A stretch of 5,522 bases of DNA, taken from assembly GCA_020347085.1 (NCBI GenBank), contig CP070769.1, positions 559,628 to 565,149 of the forward strand. The letters run 5' to 3'. How positions within the stretch are numbered: position 1 is the stretch's first letter; every line of letters begins with the position of its first letter. Of the stretch, positions 1 through 5,289 are shown piece after piece. Origin of the DNA: Desulfobacterales bacterium (lineage in GTDB: Bacteria > Desulfobacterota > Desulfobacteria > Desulfobacterales > C00003060). The notes beneath the pieces were generated by a model. It was not told the DNA's origin, made no database searches, and saw only the letters and a program-made list of their open reading frames with translations. The position numbers were made by a program, and so were the translations under genes.

Positions 1-13
1 AAAAACGCTCAAT

Positions 14-53
14 GTCGTTCGGAAAAGGCTTTAAGCTGCCTAACGACTATTTT
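14..53 (+). terminator. Candidate bulged hairpin followed by a T-rich tract
   Basis: The six bases at 14-19 (GTCGTT) are the exact reverse complement of 42-47 (AACGAC). Inside them, AGGC at 26-29 pairs with GCCT at 38-41. The two helices are contiguous on the 3' side and separated by a six-base bulge (20-25) on the 5' side, giving ten base pairs around an eight-base loop. TATTTT follows at 48-53. This could be the Rho-independent terminator of a gene left of the window, or a structured part of the rpmB leader. The bulge and the imperfect T tract make the terminator call weak. Confidence 0.3.
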
Positions 54-115
54 AACGTTCTTTTGAGACATGACACTAGGTTTGGGGTCCTTAAATGTTT
101 GCATCCCATCATTTT

Positions 116-132
116 ATGTGGTACATGCACAT
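116..132 (+). other. Small hairpin in the rpmB leader
   Basis: ATGTG at 116-120 pairs perfectly with CACAT at 128-132 around a seven-base loop. Five base pairs alone is little more than chance, and I do not recognise it as a known ribosomal-protein leader motif. It is recorded because it lies in the probable 5' untranslated region of an r-protein gene, where autoregulatory structures occur. Confidence 0.15.
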
Positions 133-173
133 GCCTGTTTGTCTTAAGAGACGGTTTTAGAAGATTTTGATAC

Positions 174-179
174 AAAGGA
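174..179 (+). promoter_or_regulatory. Ribosome binding site of rpmB
   Basis: AAAGGA ends ten bases before the ATG at 190. This is a usable Shine-Dalgarno sequence at slightly long spacing, and it supports that ATG as the start of L28. Confidence 0.6.
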
Positions 180-189
180 ATGCGAGAAC

Positions 190-381
190 ATGGCAAGAGT
201 ATGTGAAATATGCGGAAAGAAACCCATGACCGGCAGCAATGTGAGCCATGCTCACAATGTCACGAAGCGACGCTTTCACCCTAACCTACAACAGGTTCGC
301 GCTGTCCAAAATGGCCAGGTGAAACGGATCAGGGTATGCACGCGGTGCCTGCGCTCCGGGTTGGTGGAAAAACCTGCTTAG
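190..381 (+). CDS. rpmB: 50S ribosomal protein L28 (bL28), zinc-ribbon form
   Basis: This 63-residue protein is bL28, a small component of the large ribosomal subunit that binds 23S rRNA. The N-terminus MARVCEICGKKPMTGSNVSH is the family signature: a CxxC pair, then the GKKP and G-N-VSHAHN block, then a basic KRRFHPNLQ segment. A second pair, Cys50 and Cys53, completes a four-cysteine zinc ribbon with Cys5 and Cys8, so this is the zinc-binding (C+) version. The length is normal for the family. The start is fixed by the conserved N-terminus and by AAAGGA ten bases upstream. rpmB stands alone here, with no rpmG beside it, and faces the minus-strand relA/spoT gene with nine bases between the stop codons. 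In many bacteria C+ r-proteins have zinc-free (C-) paralogs induced by zinc limitation. Whether this genome has one cannot be seen from here. Confidence 0.96.
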   Translation: MARVCEICGKKPMTGSNVSHAHNVTKRRFHPNLQQVRAVQNGQVKRIRVCTRCLRSGLVEKPA

Positions 382-397
382 CGTGGGGATTCAGGCC
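368..397 (-). terminator. Weak candidate terminator for the ispG-proS-relA/spoT block
   Basis: Read on the minus strand, CCTG (395-392) overlaps the relA/spoT stop codon and pairs with CAGG (376-373). Two flanking G-T wobbles can extend the stem. Five T residues (372-368) follow directly. The stem is short and the loop is about 15 bases, so this is much weaker than a standard intrinsic terminator. It lies inside the 3' end of rpmB because the two genes nearly abut. I see no better terminator on either strand near this junction. Confidence 0.22.
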
Positions 398-2535
398 GCA
401 AGGCGAGCCACTTTTATAACGTGCTTGATGTTTTTAACCAATTTGATGACGTTTTCCAGGTGGTCGGCACCTGACACAGCGATCGTAAAATAACAGTCCG
501 CCCGCTGGTCTGCCCGGGTCTTAACGCTGGCATCCAAGATGTTGGCTTCACCCTCGCTTATAGCCCCAGTAATACCGGCCAAAAGGCCCATCCTGTCCTC
601 ACACAGGACATGAATCCTCACTGGGTAGACCTCTTCAGCCCCCGGCGACCATTCCAATTCGATCCGTCGCTCTGGATCCATGTTAAGCGCATGGGGGCAA
701 CTTGTGCGGTGAGCCGTGACCCCCTGACCTCGGGTGATATATCCAACCACAGGATCACCGGGTAGCGGATTGCAGCATTTGCCGAAGCGAACCAGTATAT
801 CATCCATCCCTTTTACAAGTATGCCCGACTTAGGTTTCTTTCCACGAATGCGCTCCTTTATTCTGGTAACGATGGTCTCTTTTTCGTCTTCTACTTCAGC
901 TCTCGGAAGTAAGTATCGGGCGATCTGTAAAGGGGTTACCTTGCCGTATCCAACGCCGGCAATCAGGTCGTCAATGGTTTTGTAGCCAAGCTCTCGGGTT
1001 GCTTTTTCCATCTCGCCAGATTTTAGGTACTTATTTAGAGTCGCATGGTACTTACGCAAAAGCTTGTCGCACATCTCACGTCCCAGTGCCAGGCTCTGCT
1101 TCCGTTCCTTTGCCTTGATGTGCTGACGCACCCTCGATCGGGCCTTGGCCGTCTTAACAAAGCTTAGCCAATCTCTGCTGGGCTGGTGATTAGGCGATGT
1201 GACTATTTCGATCCTTTGGCCGGTCTTGAGTTCATATTTCAACGGCACCATCCGGCCATCCACCTTAGCCCCTGCACACTGGTGCCCCACCTCCGTATGG
1301 ATTGCATAGGCGAAATCCACGGGCGTGGATCCTCTTGGGAGGGCCAGCACGTCCCCTTGGGGTGTGAACACATAAACCTCATCAGGAAAAAGCTGGATCT
1401 GTACGCTTTCCATGAATTCGTCAGGGTCCTTGATGTCTTTTTGTTCCTCCACCAGCTTCCTGAGCCAGGCAAAGGCGGCCCCCGTCTTTTCATCAAAGTG
1501 GCCTTTTTCCTTATACTGCCAGTGGGCTGCAATGCCGTCATTGGCGATATGGTCCATCTCCCTGGTACGGATCTGAATCTCCACACGCTCCCCAAAAGGC
1601 CCAATCACCGTGGTGTGGAGGGACTGATACATATTCGGCTTGGGGATACCAATAAAGTCCTTGAAACGTTTGGGTATGGGCTTCCATATTGAATGGATGA
1701 CACCAATAGCCTGGTAGCACTGCGGCACTGTGTCGAGGATAATACGGAAGGCAAGAATGTCATACACCTCCTGAAAATCGACACGCTGGTTCATTATCTT
1801 CTGATAGATACTATACAGATGCTTGTGGCGCCCCTGGACCTCACACGGGAGATGGGCTTCCGCCAGCTTTGTCTCTATTATTTTCCTTACGGTATTTATG
1901 TACTCTTGTTGTTCCTCCTTTTTCTTTGTAACGTGACTGGCAATCTCACGGTACTGGTGCGGAAAAAGGTACATGAATGCAATGTCTTCAAGCTCTATCT
2001 TCATCCAATGGATACCCAGCCGACTGGCAAGGGGAGCATATATGTCAAGGGTTTCCTGAGCTATTTTGAGCTGCTTCTTTTCGGTTTGGAATTGAAGCGT
2101 GCGCATATTGTGTAGCCGGTCGCACAGCTTGATCAGGATGACACGGATGTCATCGGCCATGGCCAGAATCATCTTTCGGATGCTTTCTGCTTGACGGTCC
2201 TCGTAACTCCGAAATGCCAGACCACCTAACTTTGTCACGCCTTCTACGATGTGGGACACCGACGGTCCAAACAACCGTGTCAGGTCTTCCATGGTTGCTT
2301 TGGTGTCCTCCAAGGTGTCATGCAGTAGGCCTGCCGCCACACTGACCGGGTCCAATTTCAACTTGGTCAACAACCCGGCGACCTCAAGAGGGTGTGACAG
2401 GTAAGGCTCACCGGAAAGCCTCACCTGGCCTTCGTGGATACGCGCGGAATAAACATATGCCCTTTCCACGAGATCGAGGTCTGCCTCTGAGTTATAGGAA
2501 CTTACACGGTCCAGGATGTCAGTGATCCGAATCAT
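391..2535 (-). CDS. relA/spoT: Bifunctional (p)ppGpp synthetase/hydrolase, RelA/SpoT family (Rel)
   Basis: This cytoplasmic stringent-response enzyme transfers pyrophosphate from ATP to GDP or GTP to make (p)ppGpp, and hydrolyses it back. From the ATG at 2535 it has 714 residues, normal for a full-length long RSH protein. Domains in order: HD hydrolase (about 25-180) with His48, His72-Asp73, the HDTLED motif and KLCDRLHNMRTL around Asp139; synthetase (about 235-345) with YDILAFRII and PKPNMYQSLHTT; TGS (about 385-447); a helical region; a cysteine-rich segment (587-613, KCCNPLPGD through SCPH); and a C-terminal ACT domain (about 638-714). The synthetase carries RFKD at 290-293. This matches the RxKD signature of bifunctional enzymes, not the ExDD of synthetase-only RelA, and the hydrolase residues are intact, so both activities are expected. 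The open frame extends 16 codons further to a TTG at 2583 inside proS, but family similarity begins at MIRITDILDRV, so I chose the ATG. It is the last gene of the ispG-proS-relA block. Confidence 0.95.
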   Translation of the reverse strand: MIRITDILDRVSSYNSEADLDLVERAYVYSARIHEGQVRLSGEPYLSHPLEVAGLLTKLKLDPVSVAAGLLHDTLEDTKATMEDLTRLFGPSVSHIVEGVTKLGGLAFRSYEDRQAESIRKMILAMADDIRVILIKLCDRLHNMRTLQFQTEKKQLKIAQETLDIYAPLASRLGIHWMKIELEDIAFMYLFPHQYREIASHVTKKKEEQQEYINTVRKIIETKLAEAHLPCEVQGRHKHLYSIYQKIMNQRVDFQEVYDILAFRIILDTVPQCYQAIGVIHSIWKPIPKRFKDFIGIPKPNMYQSLHTTVIGPFGERVEIQIRTREMDHIANDGIAAHWQYKEKGHFDEKTGAAFAWLRKLVEEQKDIKDPDEFMESVQIQLFPDEVYVFTPQGDVLALPRGSTPVDFAYAIHTEVGHQCAGAKVDGRMVPLKYELKTGQRIEIVTSPNHQPSRDWLSFVKTAKARSRVRQHIKAKERKQSLALGREMCDKLLRKYHATLNKYLKSGEMEKATRELGYKTIDDLIAGVGYGKVTPLQIARYLLPRAEVEDEKETIVTRIKERIRGKKPKSGILVKGMDDILVRFGKCCNPLPGDPVVGYITRGQGVTAHRTSCPHALNMDPERRIELEWSPGAEEVYPVRIHVLCEDRMGLLAGITGAISEGEANILDASVKTRADQRADCYFTIAVSGADHLENVIKLVKNIKHVIKVARLAA

Positions 2536-2562
2536 ATCGCCTACGCAATATTTGAGACCTCC
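2533..2562 (-). promoter_or_regulatory. Unusual relA/spoT translation start: distant SD plus intervening hairpin
   Basis: On the minus strand a strong Shine-Dalgarno sequence, GGAGGT (2562-2557), sits just after the proS stop but 21 bases before the relA/spoT ATG (2535-2533), too far for normal use. No in-frame ATG, GTG or TTG lies between them. The bases from 2551 to 2534 fold into a 7-bp stem (six Watson-Crick pairs and one T-G) with a GTAG loop, and the stem ends in the first two bases of the ATG. Folding would leave about five unpaired bases (CTCAA) between the SD and the stem and so bring SD and start close together. It could also restrict access to the ATG. The bases directly before the ATG offer only a weak TAGG-like SD. 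Confidence 0.45.
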
Positions 2563-2566
2563 GTCA

Positions 2567-4093
2567 TTAGTATGCCTTAGCAAATACTACCCGGTACGTG
2601 CTTTCCTCGCCGCACCCGACACACCTTCCGGCCTCCTTTTCAGCAGATAGGGAGATGCAGCGAATCGTCACGCTCAGGTCTCTCTTTATTCTTTCTTCAC
2701 ATGCCTCGTTGCCACACCAATGGGACAAGGCAAAGCCGCCATGGATCTCTGGTTTCTCCGGGTTTTTGGGTGTGAAAAAGGCATAAAAATCGTCTCTGGT
2801 GTCAATCTGAGTGGTGTTTTCTTCTCTGAACCGCAGCGCCCGGTCAAACAGGTTCTTTTGAACCTCATCCAATACTTGAACGATGGTTTTTATGAACTGC
2901 TCCCGCGGGATCGATTCCCTTTCTCTCGGGCTTCTGTCTCTTCGGCCCACAAAGACAGCATTGTGGGCAATGTCTCTTGGGCCTATTTCCACACGGACAG
3001 GAATTCCCTTCTTAATCCAGTCCCATCCTCTGCCCCCACCGGTCTCCCTATCATCGATCTCAACTTCGATGTAACGCCCATGGTAACGCTGTTCCCTGAG
3101 CTCTCTCGCGACAGCATGCGTGAAATACATAACAGCGTCTCTGTCCTTGGCTTTCTTAATGATAGGTATTAAGGCCACATGGGATGATGCAACCGCCGGT
3201 GGAAGGACCAACCCGTCGTCATCGCCATGAGCCATAATAATAGCGCCGATGAGGCGTGTGGAAACCCCCCAGGATGTCGTCCAGGCGTATACCTCGTCTT
3301 CCTGCGCAGATTGATACTTGATATCGGAAGCCTTTGCGAAGTTCTGTCCCAGAAAGTGAGACGTCCCAGCCTGAAGAGCCTTTCTATCCTGCATCATGGC
3401 TTCAAGCGTGAAGGTATTGACCGCACCGGGAAATCGCTCAGAGGCCGTCTTTTCACCTTTCAGGACAGGGATTGCAAGACACTGCTCTGACAACCTTTCA
3501 TAAATATTGAGCATCTGAAGCGTTCTCTCCATGGCCTCTTCCTTCGTGGCGTGGGCAGTGTGGCCCTCTTGCCAGAGGAACTCACTGGTTCTCAAAAAGA
3601 TGCGCGTCCTCATTTCCCACCTGACCACGTTTGCCCATTGATTGATAAGCAGAGGCAAATCCCGGTAGCTGCTGACCCACCTTGAAAAAGATTCCCCTAT
3701 GATCGTCTCAGAGGTCGGCCTAACTACCAGGGGTTCCTCTAACGGACCAGCAGGCGCAAGTCCTCCATCTTCTCCTTCTTCCAGGCGGTGATGCGTCACC
3801 ACAGCACATTCCTTGGCAAACCCCTCAACGTGTTCAGCCTCTTTTTCAAGGAATCGTTTTGGTATGAATAGGGGAAAATACGCATTCTTCACGCCCGACT
3901 CTTTAAACATGTTGTCCAGAAGGGTCCTGATATTTTCCCACAAGGCATATCCCCACGGCTTGATCACCATGCATCCCCGCACGGGTGAGCTTTCGGCCAA
4001 GTCCGATGCCTTCACTACCTGCTGATACCATTCCGGGTAATCCTGGTTTCGGGTTGGTGTGATTGCTGTTTCCGCACTATCCTCTTTTGCCAT
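2567..4093 (-). CDS. proS: Prolyl-tRNA synthetase, archaeal/eukaryote-like type without editing insert
   Basis: This class II aminoacyl-tRNA synthetase attaches proline to tRNA-Pro in the cytoplasm. From the ATG at 4093 it has 508 residues. The core shows VIKPWGYALWENI (43-55), the RPTSET proline/ATP-binding loop (125-130), motif 2 around VRWEMRTRIFLRTSEFLWQEGHTAH (157-181), motif 3 around GVSTRLIGAIIMAHGDDDGL (276-295) and an anticodon-binding domain (about 305-415). No YbaK-like editing domain lies between motifs 2 and 3. The C-terminal zinc domain has Cys460, Cys465, Cys491 and Cys494, the CX4C...CX2C spacing of the Thermus thermophilus-type enzyme, and ends in FAKAY as that type usually does. 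These features make it the shorter archaeal/eukaryote-like form, not the E. coli form. The frame extends 47 codons upstream into ispG, but AGGAAGGGG directly precedes this ATG and homology starts just after it. The gene overlaps the ispG end by 17 bases, which suggests co-transcription and possibly translational coupling. Confidence 0.96.
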   Translation of the reverse strand: MAKEDSAETAITPTRNQDYPEWYQQVVKASDLAESSPVRGCMVIKPWGYALWENIRTLLDNMFKESGVKNAYFPLFIPKRFLEKEAEHVEGFAKECAVVTHHRLEEGEDGGLAPAGPLEEPLVVRPTSETIIGESFSRWVSSYRDLPLLINQWANVVRWEMRTRIFLRTSEFLWQEGHTAHATKEEAMERTLQMLNIYERLSEQCLAIPVLKGEKTASERFPGAVNTFTLEAMMQDRKALQAGTSHFLGQNFAKASDIKYQSAQEDEVYAWTTSWGVSTRLIGAIIMAHGDDDGLVLPPAVASSHVALIPIIKKAKDRDAVMYFTHAVARELREQRYHGRYIEVEIDDRETGGGRGWDWIKKGIPVRVEIGPRDIAHNAVFVGRRDRSPRERESIPREQFIKTIVQVLDEVQKNLFDRALRFREENTTQIDTRDDFYAFFTPKNPEKPEIHGGFALSHWCGNEACEERIKRDLSVTIRCISLSAEKEAGRCVGCGEESTYRVVFAKAY

Positions 4094-5168
4094 GCCCCTT
4101 CCTCGCTTCATATGCTTCGACTTCTTTGAGCAGGGTCTCAGCCAACCGATGTTCTTTGACCTTTCGTACCACCTTGCCTTTTTTGAAAAGGACCCCATGG
4201 CCTCGACCACCGGCGATCCCGATGTCTGCCTCACGCGCTTCCCCTGGTCCGTTCACCACACATCCCATAATGGCCAGCTGCACCGGCGTGGTCCTAGTAA
4301 GGAGTGTCGACTCCACGTGCTCAACGAGCTCAACCAGGTCAATCTCACACCGGCCGCACGTAGGGCATGAAACGATTTCAGGGCCTCTTTGCCGAATCTT
4401 CAGGGCCTTTAGTATCTCGTAACCGACGCGAACCTCATCTATGGGGTCCCGTGTAAGTGAGACCCGAATGGTATCACCAATGCCTTCGACAAGGAGGATA
4501 CCAATACCCAGAGCAGATTTGACGGTGCCTGAAAAGAGGCTGCCTGCTTCAGTCACACCGACGTGAAGCGGAAGGTCAGTCTGAGAAGAAAGCAGCCGGC
4601 AGGCTTCCACGGTTCTCAGCACATCCGAGGCCTTGATGGAAACTTTGATGTCATGGAAATCGAACGATCTGAGCAACTCTACATGCCGCAAGGCACTCTC
4701 CACCATAGCCTGAGGCGTCACGCCACCGTGTTTCTTGAGAAGGTCCTTTTCAAGTGACCCCGCGTTAACCCCTACGCGTATAGGAATACCTCGCTCCTTG
4801 GCCTTTTTGGATACAGACTTCACCTTCTTGGCTGTTCCGATATTCCCCGGATTGATGCGCAGGCCGTCTGCCCCGGCCTCCATCGCCCTCAGTGCCAATC
4901 GATAGTCAAAATGAATATCGGCAATCAAAGGGATAGCAGTCTCTTTCTTAATAGATGCAATGGCTTCTGCGGCCGCTTGGTCTGGCACTGCCACCCGCAC
5001 AAGCTCGCAGCCCACGGCCTCAAGACGCTGAATCTGGGCCACGGTGGCGGCAACGTCGTGGGTGAAGGTATTCGTCATAGACTGGACAGCGATCGGGGCA
5101 CCACCACCGATTTTGACGCCGCCAACTGATATCTGTCTGGTCTGTTTCCGTCTTGCAACAACAGACAT
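4077..5168 (-). CDS. ispG: 4-hydroxy-3-methylbut-2-enyl diphosphate synthase (IspG/GcpE)
   Basis: This iron-sulfur enzyme reductively converts methylerythritol cyclodiphosphate (MEcPP) to HMBPP, the penultimate step of the MEP isoprenoid pathway. The 363-residue protein is the compact bacterial form. The N-terminal TIM barrel (about 1-255) carries the hallmarks GGGAPIAVQSMTNT (21-34), ADIHFDYRLAL (83-93), GADGLRINPGNIG (99-111) and VGVNAGSLE (132-140). The C-terminal [4Fe-4S] domain contains SCPTCGRC and MGCVVNGPGEA. Cys268, Cys271, Cys303 and Glu310 correspond to the E. coli cluster ligands Cys270, Cys273, Cys305 and Glu312, so the active site is complete. The ATG at 5168 is the only usable start: upstream in frame there is no ATG, GTG or TTG before a TGA. 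The ribosome binding site is poor, and a palindrome abuts the ATG. It is the first gene of the minus-strand block; the divergent neighbour is a radical SAM gene. Confidence 0.97.
   Translation of the reverse strand: MSVVARRKQTRQISVGGVKIGGGAPIAVQSMTNTFTHDVAATVAQIQRLEAVGCELVRVAVPDQAAAEAIASIKKETAIPLIADIHFDYRLALRAMEAGADGLRINPGNIGTAKKVKSVSKKAKERGIPIRVGVNAGSLEKDLLKKHGGVTPQAMVESALRHVELLRSFDFHDIKVSIKASDVLRTVEACRLLSSQTDLPLHVGVTEAGSLFSGTVKSALGIGILLVEGIGDTIRVSLTRDPIDEVRVGYEILKALKIRQRGPEIVSCPTCGRCEIDLVELVEHVESTLLTRTTPVQLAIMGCVVNGPGEAREADIGIAGGRGHGVLFKKGKVVRKVKEHRLAETLLKEVEAYEARKGHGKRG
4095..4104 (-). promoter_or_regulatory. Ribosome binding site deciding the proS start
   Basis: On the minus strand, a purine-rich run containing AGGAAGGGG lies immediately before the ATG at 4093, inside the last codons of ispG. 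It selects this ATG over the in-frame ATG at 4111, whose own downstream codons contain the SD, and over the 47-codon upstream extension. Because it is embedded in ispG, ribosomes finishing ispG would pass over it, which favours coupled translation. Confidence 0.7.
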
Positions 5169-5179
5169 GATATTATATC
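5169..5179. repeat. 11-base palindrome abutting the ispG start codon
   Basis: GATAT and ATATC are perfect inverted arms around one base, directly adjacent to the ATG at 5168, in the space where a Shine-Dalgarno would normally lie. It could be a protein-binding site or simply AT-rich sequence. No regulator is recognised. Confidence 0.2.
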
Positions 5180-5242
5180 TTTTCTTGTGGAGAACTTCCT
5201 GACCCCGAAATCTAAGAGATAGAAGACTGCTTCAAATATATA

Positions 5243-5271
5243 AATTTAACAAATTGTTGCTTTTTCTTCAA
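5243..5271 (-). promoter_or_regulatory. Candidate sigma-70 promoter for the ispG-proS-relA/spoT block
   Basis: On the minus strand, TTGAAG (5271-5266; four of six consensus -35 bases) is followed by a 17-base spacer and TAAATT (5248-5243; four of six -10 bases). Transcription would start near 5236, giving a leader of about 68 bases before the ispG ATG. Spacing and position are right, but the surroundings are AT-rich, so chance matches are easy. Confidence 0.3.
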
Positions 5272-5277
5272 GAAAAA
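5261..5277. repeat. Perfect 17-base dyad (possible operator)
   Basis: TTTTTCTT at 5261-5268 and AAGAAAAA at 5270-5277 are exact reverse complements around a single central C at 5269. A one-base loop cannot form a good RNA hairpin, so a DNA-level role such as a dimeric regulator site is more plausible. It overlaps the -35 of the candidate ispG promoter and lies 12 bases before the radical SAM start, so a bound protein could affect both genes. The low-complexity A/T arms raise the odds of coincidence. Confidence 0.3.
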
Positions 5278-5289
5278 TAAGTTGTCCCT

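Larger units (their letters stand above)
1..189. other. Upstream leader/intergenic region of rpmB, no confident gene
   Basis: No recognisable gene lies here. One plus-strand frame stays open from the left edge to a TGA at 168-170, but the 52-residue peptide from the ATG at 12 resembles nothing I know and has no clear ribosome binding site. Another frame closes with TAA at 32-34 and could be the last codons of a gene outside the window, but this cannot be decided. I looked for a sigma-70 promoter. A TTGAGA at 63-68 resembles a -35 box, but no acceptable -10 lies 16-18 bases downstream. The region holds a nested hairpin (14-47), a smaller one (116-132) and the rpmB ribosome binding site (174-179). 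Confidence 0.6.
5169..5289. promoter_or_regulatory. Divergent AT-rich intergenic region between ispG and the radical SAM gene
   Basis: These 121 bases lie between two genes transcribed away from each other, so promoters for both are expected. The centre (about 5231-5280) is strongly AT-rich. It contains a candidate ispG promoter (5243-5271), a 17-base perfect dyad (5261-5277), a TATATAAA run at 5237-5244, a four-base-pair inverted repeat GAAG/CTTC at 5222-5233, and a palindrome next to the ispG start (5169-5179). For the plus-strand gene I find no -35/-10 pair of good quality. TATAAA at 5239-5244 could serve as a -10 with a poor -35. Confidence 0.6.

Noticed and set aside
12..170. 52-codon plus-strand open frame in the rpmB leader
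   Set aside because: No homology recognised and no clear ribosome binding site. A frame this short is likely by chance. The frame is also open to the left edge, so a fragment cannot be fully excluded.
1186..1692. Plus-strand open frame of 168 codons antisense to relA/spoT
   Set aside because: It lies wholly within a strongly conserved coding region on the other strand and its translation resembles no protein. It is a shadow frame.
2536..2583. 16-codon N-terminal extension of relA/spoT from TTG
   Set aside because: It overlaps the proS end, starts with a rare codon, and family similarity begins at the ATG at 2535.
2720..3172. Plus-strand open frame of 150 codons antisense to proS
   Set aside because: Complete overlap with conserved proS codons, with no recognisable protein features.
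4094..4234. 47-codon N-terminal extension of proS
   Set aside because: It lies inside conserved ispG codons, lacks family similarity, and a strong SD directly precedes the downstream ATG at 4093.
5172..5177. Consensus TATAAT on the minus strand just before ispG
   Set aside because: It would place the transcription start at or inside the start codon, and the matching -35 position (AGGAAG) is poor. It is better explained as part of the 11-base palindrome.
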